From: Collinsella ihumii
GTDB taxonomy: Bacteria > Actinomycetota > Coriobacteriia > Coriobacteriales > Coriobacteriaceae
NCBI RefSeq assembly: GCF_900046475.1
Contig: NZ_FCOU01000012.1
Coordinates: 62,001-126,000 of the forward strand
Reading direction: 5' to 3'
Length of the DNA stretch: 64,000 bases
A program made the position numbers and the translations under genes. The notes under the pieces are model-generated. The model saw only the letters and a list, made by a program, of their open reading frames with translations. It was not told where the DNA came from and ran no database searches. Each line of letters begins with the position of its first letter. Positions within the stretch are counted from its first letter, which is position 1. Of this stretch, positions 44,116 through 53,231 are shown one piece after another.

Positions 44116-44807
44116 CGCGTCTCCGATATTGGAGCAATGGTAAGTAAGCCGCATCCAAAGCCCTTGGCGCGGCCGATTCCAAAACCCAAGGCCTTTCGAA
44201 ATTGCTGAGCATCGGTAACCTTGAGCACGCCGTCATACTGAGCGGTCACCAGGGTCACCGTTCCGCCGTCTCGCTTGAATTGCTCTCGATACCGATGCGA
44301 AACGGACAGCGCATCTGCCCCACTCGCCGACGGCATGATCTCGAACCCGTGCGCGCAGGCCCGGTCTAGCAACCATGTTCTCTGCTGCGCTTCGGTAACA
44401 TGCCCTTGAATCGAGCCGCGGATACCGTCTCTGGGCACGTTCCCCTTATCGCGAGCTACTTTTCGAACCGGGTTCGCCTTAAGCCGAAATTGCCAGCACT
44501 GACCACATGAAACATTGTTGAGAACATTGTCGTACAGCTTGGTCTGGGGTTCACAATCCGTCGGTGTCCCCGCCTGGTCGACGATGGATGCGCAGTCAGG
44601 CATTTCCGGACTTAAGACGTAGAGCCATAAACAGTCTCCACGTCCGTTCGCGTCATCGAGCCTCCAAAGGATTCTGCCCGATTCGCATACCCGTTTTGCA
44701 TGTTCCGGAAACGACGCCTCCACGGCCGCATGAATCCGATACGGAGAGCTCGCAAACTGCGCACCCTTTCGATGACTAATATCGATGGGAATCCTTGTCA
44801 GATACAT
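44112..44807 (-). CDS. cas6e: CRISPR RNA endonuclease Cas6e
   Basis: A 231-residue ferredoxin-like endoribonuclease that cuts the pre-crRNA below the repeat stem. The start at 44807 (MYLTRIPIDI) is typical of Cas6e, with AGGTGAGG upstream. A candidate catalytic His is in the RIHAAVEASFPE segment, near residue 26. The C-terminal KALGFGIGRAKGFGCGLLTI contains the Gly-rich loop of the family. Its end overlaps cas1 by four bases. Confidence 0.94.
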   Translation of the reverse strand: MYLTRIPIDISHRKGAQFASSPYRIHAAVEASFPEHAKRVCESGRILWRLDDANGRGDCLWLYVLSPEMPDCASIVDQAGTPTDCEPQTKLYDNVLNNVSCGQCWQFRLKANPVRKVARDKGNVPRDGIRGSIQGHVTEAQQRTWLLDRACAHGFEIMPSASGADALSVSHRYREQFKRDGGTVTLVTAQYDGVLKVTDAQQFRKALGFGIGRAKGFGCGLLTIAPISETR

Positions 44808-44816
44808 CTCCCTCAC

Positions 44817-45539
44817 CTATATCCACGAAAAAGGATCGTGTCCGGTAGCCATCGGCCCCGAGGTTGCCTCGGCACCATCCTCCTCATCGTCTGCACCCGG
44901 AATCGGAAGCCACAAGGATACGACTGGTCGACACGCATATCTGCGCCCCGCGAGACTGAACGACAATGGGTAGTCTGCCCTGCTCTCGCAGGCCTCCCCA
45001 TCGCGCGCATCGAATGTCGCCTCAAGCTCTGTCATGTCTCCATGGCGCACTCGATACCAGTCCACAGCGATCCACGGCTCGCGGCGCAGGGCATCGCGAA
45101 CGTCATCGTATTCGTAGCGCACGCCGAGCGTCACGGGAAGCGTCGCAGGACACGAACGACGACCGAGGTACAACGGCCAGCGTGGAGACCGCAGGGCGCG
45201 GTCAAGTTGCCCGAGCATATCATCCGGACCACCGAGCGCCACCAGATATGCAGCATCCTGCAGGTAGTACCGTTGCGAAAGCGGCATGACCTTGTCACCG
45301 GAAAGCGACCGCTCGGTCTGAAAATCCCGTAGAAGCGTCCCCGGCTGATCTGCACGCACGCCCATCTCGAGCTGCGCGAGGTCCTCTACGGAATCTTCGC
45401 GCCCCCTCCCCAATGCCGATGCGAGCAATCCGACCACACCGCTTTTCGTCGGTTCATGCCGCGTGGTCCTCCGCACAAACCGCGCGGAATCGCCCCATGC
45501 CTGCATGGGCCCTGCAAGCCGCAGCAGCAGGACGCTCAT
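44817..45539 (-). CDS. cas5e: Cascade subunit Cas5e
   Basis: A 240-residue protein that caps the 5' handle of the crRNA. MSVLLLRLAGPMQAWGDSAR is the standard Cas5e opening. RHEPTKSGVVGLLASALGR is the conserved first helix, and the segment around SLSGDKVMPLSQRYYLQDAAYL is typical. Its start overlaps the cas7e stop by four bases. The last 25 residues are acidic. Confidence 0.95.
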   Translation of the reverse strand: MSVLLLRLAGPMQAWGDSARFVRRTTRHEPTKSGVVGLLASALGRGREDSVEDLAQLEMGVRADQPGTLLRDFQTERSLSGDKVMPLSQRYYLQDAAYLVALGGPDDMLGQLDRALRSPRWPLYLGRRSCPATLPVTLGVRYEYDDVRDALRREPWIAVDWYRVRHGDMTELEATFDARDGEACESRADYPLSFSLAGRRYACRPVVSLWLPIPGADDEEDGAEATSGPMATGHDPFSWI

Positions 45540-46678
45540 CGCTCCTCCTCATGCTGAAGATGCGATGCGACCGCCCCGGAAACCTGGTCGATGAGATCCT
45601 TGAATCCCATACGCTCTCCAAGAGCAGACAGTTCATCGGAATCTGCCTTTTCGACCGTTGTACACCATTTGCCATCTGCAGGCTGGGCATATGCACCTTC
45701 TACCAAATCCAGCTCTTCAGCGAGCCGCGTGGCAGCCTGGCGAGAGATCGACATCCCCTCGATCGGACGAACGGGATCCTCAAACGCACCGACGACGTTG
45801 ATAGGTTGATCGCTGCGCACGGCGACGCAAACCGTGCTCGGAAGGGTACGGTTCGCAAAGGTGTTCTGCTTGCCTGTCGGCATCGAGCGAACAAAAGCGT
45901 CGACGAACGCTGCGCATGCACGCGTTGTCGCTTCGGCATCCTCGAGCTGCTCGAACAGCGCGTCGACGTTTACCGTCGCATAGCGGTAGAGCGTCGAGGA
46001 GTTGAAATCGACCGTTCCGATCATTCCCGCTCCCGCATTGTCTTCAGCAGCGCAATCGTCAACGGCTGTGAAATAGTCATACTCCTGGGTGATGCGGTCC
46101 ACAGAAATCGCGTGGGCAACCTGAGCCGAAGCGTCGGTATTGAAATCGGGGGCCTCTGCAAGCATACGGCCGAATAACGCGACGTCAACAGCTTGGTGCC
46201 CCTTGAACGCTGAGGAGACCTTCTTTTTGAGCTTTGCGTCCACCTTTTTGAGATCGATCCCCTGGTCCGCCCATTCGACCGCAACGCGCGCCAATGCCCG
46301 AATCTCGGCGCGACTGATGAAAATCAGATAGCCGGTTTCATCCGACTCTTTATCCGACCCCTGGCGCGTCGACTTCTTCACCTTCACCCCTGCGGCGGTC
46401 AGCACTGCAACGGCATAATCCGAGGCACTGTCGGCAAGATCGGGTCTGAGTTCCGCGATCTGCTCAGCCAGGAGCCGGACGATAAGCTTGGTGCGAACAC
46501 CGAGCGAGCCTTCGGGAAGAAGCGTCGGGAACATTTCGCGCATTGCGCGCTTCCAGGCCTGGCTGGACACACGCGATCGCAAAACTCCGCCGTACATGGC
46601 GGTCTTGGGACTTCCCGTATCGTCGCGATTGATATTGCTGGGCGGCACGTTATGGATTGCATAAACATCGATGAACAT
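45536..46678 (-). CDS. cas7e: Cascade backbone subunit Cas7e (Cse4/CasC)
   Basis: A 380-residue RRM-fold protein, six copies of which line the crRNA. FIDVYAIHNVPPSNINRDD and PKTAMYGGVLRSRVSSQAWK are the family signature. The thumb region and the C-terminal TRLAEELDLVEGAYA are present. AGGAGG precedes the ATG. It lies 12 bases after cse2 and overlaps cas5e. Confidence 0.96.
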   Translation of the reverse strand: MFIDVYAIHNVPPSNINRDDTGSPKTAMYGGVLRSRVSSQAWKRAMREMFPTLLPEGSLGVRTKLIVRLLAEQIAELRPDLADSASDYAVAVLTAAGVKVKKSTRQGSDKESDETGYLIFISRAEIRALARVAVEWADQGIDLKKVDAKLKKKVSSAFKGHQAVDVALFGRMLAEAPDFNTDASAQVAHAISVDRITQEYDYFTAVDDCAAEDNAGAGMIGTVDFNSSTLYRYATVNVDALFEQLEDAEATTRACAAFVDAFVRSMPTGKQNTFANRTLPSTVCVAVRSDQPINVVGAFEDPVRPIEGMSISRQAATRLAEELDLVEGAYAQPADGKWCTTVEKADSDELSALGERMGFKDLIDQVSGAVASHLQHEEER

Positions 46679-46690
46679 GGTTCCTCCTCG

Positions 46691-47305
46691 TTACTCGTCT
46701 TGTTTTTCCTGATCATGCGGAGCGGAGTAGTAATCACGCGACCAGCGCATGAACACTCCCTCGCGCGTTTTCTCCCCTTGCAATAAATAAAGGTCGGCAG
46801 CGAGCGTCCGATAATCCACCTGCACGTTCTTCCCGCGCATCAGGGTGATCAGGCCGCGTAGCTGATGCTCCATCTCGCTCAACCCCGCCGCTGACTCCAC
46901 CGCAGCAAGTTTTCTCCTGATTCCTGTGGCGTCGTCCAAATCCGGCTCGACCAAACGACAGGAATGCCCGAAGGAACGCCGCCGATCGCCTTGTTCCGGC
47001 ACGAACGCCATGGGGACGACCCGGGACTGCTGATGCCATGCGTACAGCTCAAGCGCCACCCTTATCGCCGTTATCATCCGCTCTTCACCACGCGCGGACA
47101 GCCCAAGGTCAGGAAGATCATCCATGAGAACCGCACCTTCGACCATCCAGCGACTCACGTGCCCCGGACGGCGCAGGCGCGCTAGGGTCGCCCTCGCCTC
47201 AGAAGCCAGCGAAGACCCGGATAGGTACATGGTTTGGAGACGGCGAATCTTGCCGTCAGCGCATGCACCGATGGCAGACGCCTCCCGATACACCGACCTT
47301 ATCAT
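46691..47305 (-). CDS. cse2: Cascade small subunit Cse2 (CasB)
   Basis: A 204-residue, mostly helical protein, two copies of which stabilise the displaced strand in Cascade. The fold-typical segments are RATLARLRRPGHVSRWMVEG and a basic helix near RRSFGHSCRLVE. The ATG overlaps the cse1 stop (TGATG), with GAGGAGG upstream. Identification rests on length, position between cse1 and cas7e and on these helices. Confidence 0.92.
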   Translation of the reverse strand: MIRSVYREASAIGACADGKIRRLQTMYLSGSSLASEARATLARLRRPGHVSRWMVEGAVLMDDLPDLGLSARGEERMITAIRVALELYAWHQQSRVVPMAFVPEQGDRRRSFGHSCRLVEPDLDDATGIRRKLAAVESAAGLSEMEHQLRGLITLMRGKNVQVDYRTLAADLYLLQGEKTREGVFMRWSRDYYSAPHDQEKQDE

Positions 47306-48999
47306 CAGCCTACCTCCTCGACTTGTTCATCGGTTACCGAAGCCGCGCCGTCCGCCCCGCCCGTGTGAGCAAGGTATTTCGCCAGCGAGGCCCTGAACAT
47401 CGCAATTGCCCGTCCGCTCGTCATCCTTTCGCTTTCGCGAAACGCCGAAAACCCCGATGACGCCAGGTACGACACGGCGATGCGATCAAGCGCAACGCGA
47501 ATCTCATCCCGCCACGCATTGCAAAACTCGTCCAGCTCGTTTTCCGGCGCGCAGTGTGCCAACCTCCTACGAAAGATGCCGTCGAGTTCGTCGTAGGCGC
47601 ACTCGCGCACGCCCTCGTCGGCAACAGGCTGGTCGGCACCGTTGGCGGTCTGCACGTTCTGGACGAATCGCACCAGCGCGCGCACCGAGTCCTCCGCTTG
47701 CGCAACCATCTCGATTGCCGCGGAAACGCCCTCGGCGTCACGGTGGAACAGCGTCGCGTCGAGATCGATGTAATCGTCGACCATGTCGATGATCACGCTA
47801 CTCTGCGTGCCATATACGACCCCCTGAGCCCGCACGCGCACCGGCCTGTGGCGCACGGTGTCATCGGCAGAAATCCGCTCGAGATGGTCCGCCCATCGGA
47901 CAACTCCCGAGCGAAGGTCTCCTCCTGATGTGACGCCATCGCGTGAGACACCAAGCAGCGACGAAAGACCTCGCCAAAGCGCCTTGGACGAATCGGGGGC
48001 GATTGGCATGAGCGGCACGTGCGCAGTCTGCAGCTTCTTTTGCTGCTCTTTGCTCTCGCGCCAACTCGTCATCAGCTCGGAGTCATACTTATCTGCCGCA
48101 CGCGTCGCATCTCCGTAACAGATAACGACGCCACGAACCGTCAGCGTCTTTTCATCGGGAACCAGACGAATCCTTCTGCTCTGCCACGTCAGCAGGTCGA
48201 TCGGACCAACCGGCTCGCGCACAACCATCTCGGCGTTAGGTGCGGGCCGCTCCCAAGGAGGTAAATCTCCGTCGATACCCAGCAACTTTTTGCCGTTCAA
48301 GAACAGCACCCAGTTACGCATTATGGTCTCAAAGAGATTCTCACCTTCAATGTAGAGACCGCCAATTGAGCCGCACCAGCCAGTCCCAAGCATCCCTTTT
48401 GGCGGGTACGCTTTGCCACCCTTGACGTCGCGATAACCCACGACAGGCGATTTAATGCCCGCCGGATCATAGGCCTGGGCGAGCAGCAAGCATCGCGCAG
48501 CCTCATCGCATGTCAGTCCGACCGGACCATGGTTTGAGCGCATGGAGAACAGGAACTTGTCCGGTTTCGGCATATCGATAATTAACTCAGATATGGGATC
48601 GGGATCCTTGGCGGCATAGGCGAGATCTGCGACCTGGTAGAAAGGTTCGGGACCGAACAGGTCGAACCGATCGTGAACATCGCTAAGGTAAGGATCGATG
48701 TCCCCCATTTCAAATCTTCCGCACGAGAACAGCTGATTCCAGAGATCGGTAAGGCTTCCCTCCGTCGCCAACTCCGAATCTCCAGCCTGCCAATAGACGC
48801 AGTAGAACACCGCGAGCGCCAAGCGCAGGATCGCGATGCGCTCGAGCGCTATATCTCCGGAAACCGACCGGATCTGATGCGCACGGACAAAGAGATCACG
48901 CAATGACACCTCATCGGTCGTGCCGTCAAGCAGCAGGACGGGAACCCACGGCTCGTCAAGTAGGTTGAAATGAATCGATTGACTTGATATTTCAGTCAT
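47305..48999 (-). CDS. cse1: Cascade large subunit Cse1 (CasA, Cas8e)
   Basis: A 564-residue protein that reads the PAM and recruits Cas3. FNLLDEPWVPVLLLDGTTDE is the family opening, followed by ALERIAILRLALAVFYCVYW. A middle region contains TGWCGSIGGLYIEG, and the four-helix bundle occupies the last 150 residues. The ATG has AAAGGAGG eight bases upstream. The 173-base gap to cas3 holds a degenerate CRISPR-like element and a putative promoter, so this is likely the first gene of the Cascade operon. Confidence 0.96.
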   Translation of the reverse strand: MTEISSQSIHFNLLDEPWVPVLLLDGTTDEVSLRDLFVRAHQIRSVSGDIALERIAILRLALAVFYCVYWQAGDSELATEGSLTDLWNQLFSCGRFEMGDIDPYLSDVHDRFDLFGPEPFYQVADLAYAAKDPDPISELIIDMPKPDKFLFSMRSNHGPVGLTCDEAARCLLLAQAYDPAGIKSPVVGYRDVKGGKAYPPKGMLGTGWCGSIGGLYIEGENLFETIMRNWVLFLNGKKLLGIDGDLPPWERPAPNAEMVVREPVGPIDLLTWQSRRIRLVPDEKTLTVRGVVICYGDATRAADKYDSELMTSWRESKEQQKKLQTAHVPLMPIAPDSSKALWRGLSSLLGVSRDGVTSGGDLRSGVVRWADHLERISADDTVRHRPVRVRAQGVVYGTQSSVIIDMVDDYIDLDATLFHRDAEGVSAAIEMVAQAEDSVRALVRFVQNVQTANGADQPVADEGVRECAYDELDGIFRRRLAHCAPENELDEFCNAWRDEIRVALDRIAVSYLASSGFSAFRESERMTSGRAIAMFRASLAKYLAHTGGADGAASVTDEQVEEVG

Positions 49000-49030
49000 T
49001 ATTAAGGCCTCCTTTCATATTATTGAATGA

Positions 49031-49093
49031 GTTCCAACCCCCCACATAAGTGGGGAACACGACAAAATTATCCTTTTATCAAGGATCATTCCC
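49031..49093 (-). ncRNA. Degenerate mini-CRISPR between cas3 and cse1, candidate crRNA-like RNA
   Basis: Read on the minus strand: GGGAATGATCC (49083-49093, one mismatch to the last 11 bases of the repeat), then a 22-base pseudo-spacer (49061-49082), then a second degenerate repeat GTGTTCCCCACTTATGTGGG and on to 49031. The second repeat keeps the first nine bases exactly. Its stem is intact because the G-C pair at positions 10/17 is replaced by A-T (CCCCAC/GTGGGG). This is the arrangement of crRNA-like regulator RNAs of the CreA/CreR kind. The pseudo-spacer starts TTGATAAAAGGA, and 11 of these bases recur in the promoter just upstream. Not recognised by standard CRISPR finders. Confidence 0.6.
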
Positions 49094-49146
49094 AAAGGAC
49101 GAAGAGCCCCATGGGAGGAAAGCGAAATAACGCCCCCCTATAAGAG

Positions 49147-49176
49147 TATCTAACTGATAAAAGGAATATTTATCAA
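49147..49176 (-). promoter_or_regulatory. Putative promoter and operator of the Cascade operon
   Basis: On the minus strand TTGATA (49171-49176) and TAGATA (49147-49152) are 18 bases apart. Between them lies TGATAAAAGGA (plus strand 49155-49165), the candidate target of the pseudo-spacer, preceded by AAC at 49152-49154. TGATAAA and TTTATCA also form a palindrome around seven bases (49155-49175), which could alternatively bind a protein repressor. Confidence 0.5.
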
Positions 49177-52100
49177 TCTAGGCGAACGGCAGATAATCCG
49201 CCCTCTCTGGTATACGAAACCAGCCAATCGCCGATACGTGTCTCAAACTGGGAGCCACGACGCTCAAGCGCCACAAACAGCTTGCCCGCAATCCAACTGG
49301 ATTCTTGCCAAGCTCCAACGAACCATCCGCAATGGCTCTCTAGTGAGCTGATCAGGGCATCGATATTCCTCGACGCGCACATAGAAAGCGGTAAGCGCAC
49401 GGCGCATTGGGCCATCGTGGCGGCGAGCTCTTCATCGGGCTCCCACTCTATAGGCACAACCCTGCCGTAGCCATCTTGTAAGGAAGCGCCCTCCATCTCT
49501 GCTGAACGGTCGCACGGCACCCACGGCAGCAAGCGCATCGTCTCGCCATCGCGCTCCAGCAGTAGAACCTCCACGCTTTCCTGCGTGTCTCGAACCGCGC
49601 GTGGACCGAAATCGTCGTCTTGACGACGCGTGCCATCAGCGTCCGCGTTGCGCGAAAACAAATCGTCTAGACCACGGCCATCTCGTACATATGGAGAGGC
49701 TTCTGCAAGCAAATAGGCCTGGGCCCTTCTCTTCTTTTCCGCTTGATGCTCCCTGCGTTTTGCCGTTGCATCGCGATAAGCGTCGCCCCAGCCTTCCGGC
49801 ATCATCCGACCCGCATCCGAGCTGTATGCACTTTGTACAAGCGGAGCGATGCAATCAGGAAGCACAACCTTCCCAATCGCATCGAATCGATCGAGGCCGA
49901 GCACGGCGAGGGATTCCATGAGCGAAGCGGAATCGTAGACGTTCAGCAATCCGGGGCGAAACGCGGGTACAGGCTCAATGCAAGTCACGCCGCGCACGAA
50001 GCACCGCGCACTCCGCACGCGAACTGGCCGGTCCCCCTGCTCCGCTCCACGCTCGTGCCGGTGCATGCGGCCCAGTCGTTGCAGCACCAAGTCGATTGGA
50101 GCGATATCGCTCACCATGACATCGAAGTCGATATCAAGGGACTGCTCCAGCACCTGGGTTCCCACGACGACCAAACGCTGTGGACGCGTTCCGTTCGTCA
50201 CGGATGAGTCGGGGCCGAGCAGACGACGCAGCTTCGCCTCGTTCTCCATGCGGTCGCAGTCCATGAAGCGCGCATGGACGAGCATGAGCTCATCGTTGGG
50301 GAAGCGCTCGGAGAGCGCCGCCAAAGCCGCTTGGGCGCGCGATACGGTGTCGCAGACCACCGCCGCGCATCCACCATCAACGAGAATCCTCGAGAGCAGA
50401 TCGGCAAGCTCATCCGGACCGTCATCGATCAGCTGCAGGTCCACATGCGTAGACCGCGATGAGCGCTCGGCGGGAATCGTCCGCACACCGGAGCGCTCAA
50501 CCACCGTGAGCAAGGGATAGATAGGCTCCTCCGCCGAAGCCTGCAAAGCAAGGGCACCATTCCGTCCTTCGTCCGCGCTCGCCGCGACGCCCCTTCTTTT
50601 TCTCCTGCCGGTCCGCAAGGCGGCAAGTAGGCCTTCCGCCCCCGAACCGCCCATGGGGCGAGCCATCAAGCCCGCGCGATATGCGTCAGCAAGATCAGAG
50701 CGCAATCCCGACGGCAACGTGGCTGACAGAAGAATCACCGGGGTCCGCATCGTGGCGAGCCATTCGAGCACGCGGCGCAGGTACATCTGCATGTAGGTAT
50801 CATATGCATGGCACTCGTCGATGATGACGACCTTGTTCGCGAGCGCAAGATGGCGCAACGACAGGTGCCTCATCTGCAAGGCGCCCATAAGCACCTGGTC
50901 GACCGTGCAGACCACGAAGTCAGCGAGCATTCCCTTCTTCCTGCCGCACATCCACGACGACACCTCGGCGCGTTCGCTTGCAAAGACCTCGTCTTCCCGT
51001 GCCGCATCGGCATCCTCGTCGATACCGATCGGACATGCTTCGTACCCTGACGCTGGCCGCGAGATGATACCTTGGTATTCCTCGTTGAGGCGAGCTTTCC
51101 CGTGCGCAAGGTAGATGGTATCTCGATCTCTCTCATCAGCAGGAAGCCTGTTGATCCACGCATGGACCCTGCCGAACATAGCGTCGGTCGTCGCCATCGT
51201 GGGAAGCGCGATGCAAACCCCGCCATGCCCCGAGCGCACCGCCAAGATCTCTGCCGCAGCGAGCGCCGCCTCGGTCTTTCCCTCCCCCATGGGCGCCTCG
51301 ACGATCAACATTCCTGCCGTATCCATTGTTTGCGCCGTCTCAATGGCCTTGCGCTGAACGGGTCGTATCGTCGTATCGCCCGGCAGATCGAAACGCTGCA
51401 AGAACGCATCGGCGGACACCACCGATGAATCGGATTCGACCCAAGAGGACTCCACACCAGACAACCTCCACCCACGCGAGGCACGCTGCGCGAGTCCCTC
51501 GAAATCGACAATGCCCTCCCGAGAAAACCCACCATCGCTGCCCTCAGGATAGATAAGGGGAAAGAATCGCTCATTGCTCGCCAACCAATCGGCCATGATG
51601 ACCAAGCCGGCGATAACGTTGGCGCACGGGGCGCCGAGGGAGCAGCGTTCGAGCTCAAACAAGGCATCATCATCCATACCGGCACAAACGCGTGCCAAGT
51701 CAATTAGCTCCGCATGGGCTTGCTCCCAACCAAGCGTTTCTGCGGGACCCGTCAACCCGATTCCGAGACGTCGTGGATGGTCGGACGCATCAAGAAGATC
51801 AACGTTACGCGGAGGGTTGCCGTGATGCGCACCGATGACGGAGCTTACCGATTGGGCCACCCGGAGCGAAAGCCCCATCTCGGTAAGATAACGCTCGAGC
51901 AGCACTTCTCCGGCGATGGCGTGGGTAGGCCTGCGAAGGCGCATACCCGGTCGAACATCGAGCCCCACCCTTTCCGGGATCCATGCCAAAGAGGAGAACT
52001 CGCCATAGCCCTTCACCACATCCCTAGCTTGAAACACGGGGGTCGCTTTACCAAGATCGTGAACGGCGCACAGGAATAAAGTCGTCGCGCGCGCCCGGTC

Positions 52101-52298
52101 AAGGCTGTCGTTAAAGGAGAGTGCCAAAGCTTCCTTCGTCCCCCGTGGCAACCAGAAGTCCCACAGCCTTTCCCCCATCGCAGCGGTGTCGCACGCATGA
52201 ATGAACAGGGGAAGCCATCCCTGGCCGTCAGTACGATCAGATTTGGCCCACAGCGAGCGGGTTGCCTTCGATAGCTTGCATTCGCTCTGAGCATACAT
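49173..52298 (-). CDS. cas3: CRISPR-associated helicase/nuclease Cas3
   Basis: A 1041-residue protein recruited by Cascade to unwind and degrade target DNA. The start at 52298 has GGGGAG six bases upstream; a GTG 39 bases earlier is also possible. The N-terminal HD nuclease domain has LFIHACDTAAMG near residue 33 and LCAVHDLGKATP near 78. The SF2 helicase has Walker A VEAPMGEGKTEAA near 332, the DECH box VVIIDECHAYDTYM near 500, and motif VI LVLQRLGRMHRHE near 760. The C-terminal domain follows. It is upstream of the Cascade operon on the same strand; the preceding gene is a broken exonuclease. Confidence 0.96.
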   Translation of the reverse strand: MYAQSECKLSKATRSLWAKSDRTDGQGWLPLFIHACDTAAMGERLWDFWLPRGTKEALALSFNDSLDRARATTLFLCAVHDLGKATPVFQARDVVKGYGEFSSLAWIPERVGLDVRPGMRLRRPTHAIAGEVLLERYLTEMGLSLRVAQSVSSVIGAHHGNPPRNVDLLDASDHPRRLGIGLTGPAETLGWEQAHAELIDLARVCAGMDDDALFELERCSLGAPCANVIAGLVIMADWLASNERFFPLIYPEGSDGGFSREGIVDFEGLAQRASRGWRLSGVESSWVESDSSVVSADAFLQRFDLPGDTTIRPVQRKAIETAQTMDTAGMLIVEAPMGEGKTEAALAAAEILAVRSGHGGVCIALPTMATTDAMFGRVHAWINRLPADERDRDTIYLAHGKARLNEEYQGIISRPASGYEACPIGIDEDADAAREDEVFASERAEVSSWMCGRKKGMLADFVVCTVDQVLMGALQMRHLSLRHLALANKVVIIDECHAYDTYMQMYLRRVLEWLATMRTPVILLSATLPSGLRSDLADAYRAGLMARPMGGSGAEGLLAALRTGRRKRRGVAASADEGRNGALALQASAEEPIYPLLTVVERSGVRTIPAERSSRSTHVDLQLIDDGPDELADLLSRILVDGGCAAVVCDTVSRAQAALAALSERFPNDELMLVHARFMDCDRMENEAKLRRLLGPDSSVTNGTRPQRLVVVGTQVLEQSLDIDFDVMVSDIAPIDLVLQRLGRMHRHERGAEQGDRPVRVRSARCFVRGVTCIEPVPAFRPGLLNVYDSASLMESLAVLGLDRFDAIGKVVLPDCIAPLVQSAYSSDAGRMMPEGWGDAYRDATAKRREHQAEKKRRAQAYLLAEASPYVRDGRGLDDLFSRNADADGTRRQDDDFGPRAVRDTQESVEVLLLERDGETMRLLPWVPCDRSAEMEGASLQDGYGRVVPIEWEPDEELAATMAQCAVRLPLSMCASRNIDALISSLESHCGWFVGAWQESSWIAGKLFVALERRGSQFETRIGDWLVSYTREGGLSAVRLD

Positions 52299-52343
52299 GG
52301 CGGTCTCCCCGATCGCGAGTTCACATTCCCCGGGCACAAGGGG

Positions 52344-53037
52344 TCAGGCATCAGCCCTCCCCCCGCGCACGACCTCAAGGTAAGGGGTGCTGCCAGGCGA
52401 AGCATAAACGGATCCATCGTCTTCAAGCATACGCCAGAAACATGCAAGCGTAGCCCGCGCGTCCGCAAGCGCATCGTGCGGACGCAGGCGGACTCCATAA
52501 TGCCGTGCGCAATCTGCAAGCCTCGTCCAAGTATACGAACTTGAGCGAAGGCGCCTGCGCCCGGCAACGGGGGCAAACTCCCGCATCACGTCGAAGTTGA
52601 GGCATGTCGGCATCGCGACGCCGACCGACTTGAGAAACGCGATGTCAAACGCCAGATTGTATCCGACAAGCAGCGTTGCTTGAGAGAAGATGCCATCGAG
52701 CTCCGAGACGAGTTCGGAAATGGGGCGTTTGGCCCGCACCATATCGGGCTTGATACCGTGCACCCTTTCCGCAGCAGGCCATGAACGATGACGCATCGGC
52801 CTCACGTAATCGCTGAAAAGAATAGCTCCGGTACCATCCAAGATTCCAAGCTGGAGAATCTCGTCCCTGTCTGCATTCAGCCCGTCGTCTCGACGTCAAA
52901 GCACAGAATGCGCTCGCGCGTCATCGCATGGATCTTGGAAACGTCACCGGTTTCATACCAAAGCATCTGCGCCGAACCGCCTTCGCACAAGGACTCTGAT
53001 ACAGCAGAGTACCCTGCAGCTGAGCGATTTCAAGCAT
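52344..53037 (-). pseudogene. DEDDh (DnaQ-like) 3'-5' exonuclease, frameshifted
   Basis: Three reading-frame segments together spell a DnaQ-like protein of about 230 residues. It begins at ATG 53037 (AAGGA upstream) with MLEIAQLQGTLLYQ. A one-base loss near 52997 moves it to a frame containing MLWYETGDVSKIHAMTRERI and LCFDVETTG (motif ExoI). A second one-base loss in the GGG at 52881-52883 moves it to LNADRDEILQLGILDGTGAI. Motif ExoII is GYNLAFDIAFL and ExoIII HDALADARAT with the catalytic His and Asp. Both breaks could be real mutations or base-calling errors. It ends 45 bases before cas3; DnaQ-family nucleases can trim prespacers in type I-E. Confidence 0.65.
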
Positions 53038-53231
53038 GAAGCATCCTTCGCCAACAACCCGCTTTAATCTCTTGCCGCCCGTTTGCAGGGCACCCGGGCA
53101 CGTCGATTCGTCCTCGTTTAGCTGAACAGGCCTCGAACCCGCCCCTCCACACAAAGCCTATGTCGCCACTAGGAATACCGTGCTACCATTCCCTGCGGAA
53201 TTATCGGTAACGGAACGAGGAGGCATCCCTT

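Noticed and set aside
49088-49112. Eight-codon minus-strand frame (MGLFVLWE) in the cas3-cse1 gap as a CreT-like toxin
   Set aside because: No ribosome binding site at a proper distance and no rare-codon run; it also overlaps the pseudo-repeat. Not enough to call a toxin.
49147-49176. Fnr-type binding site upstream of cse1
   Set aside because: TTGAT and ATCA are present but the spacing is far longer than in an Fnr box.
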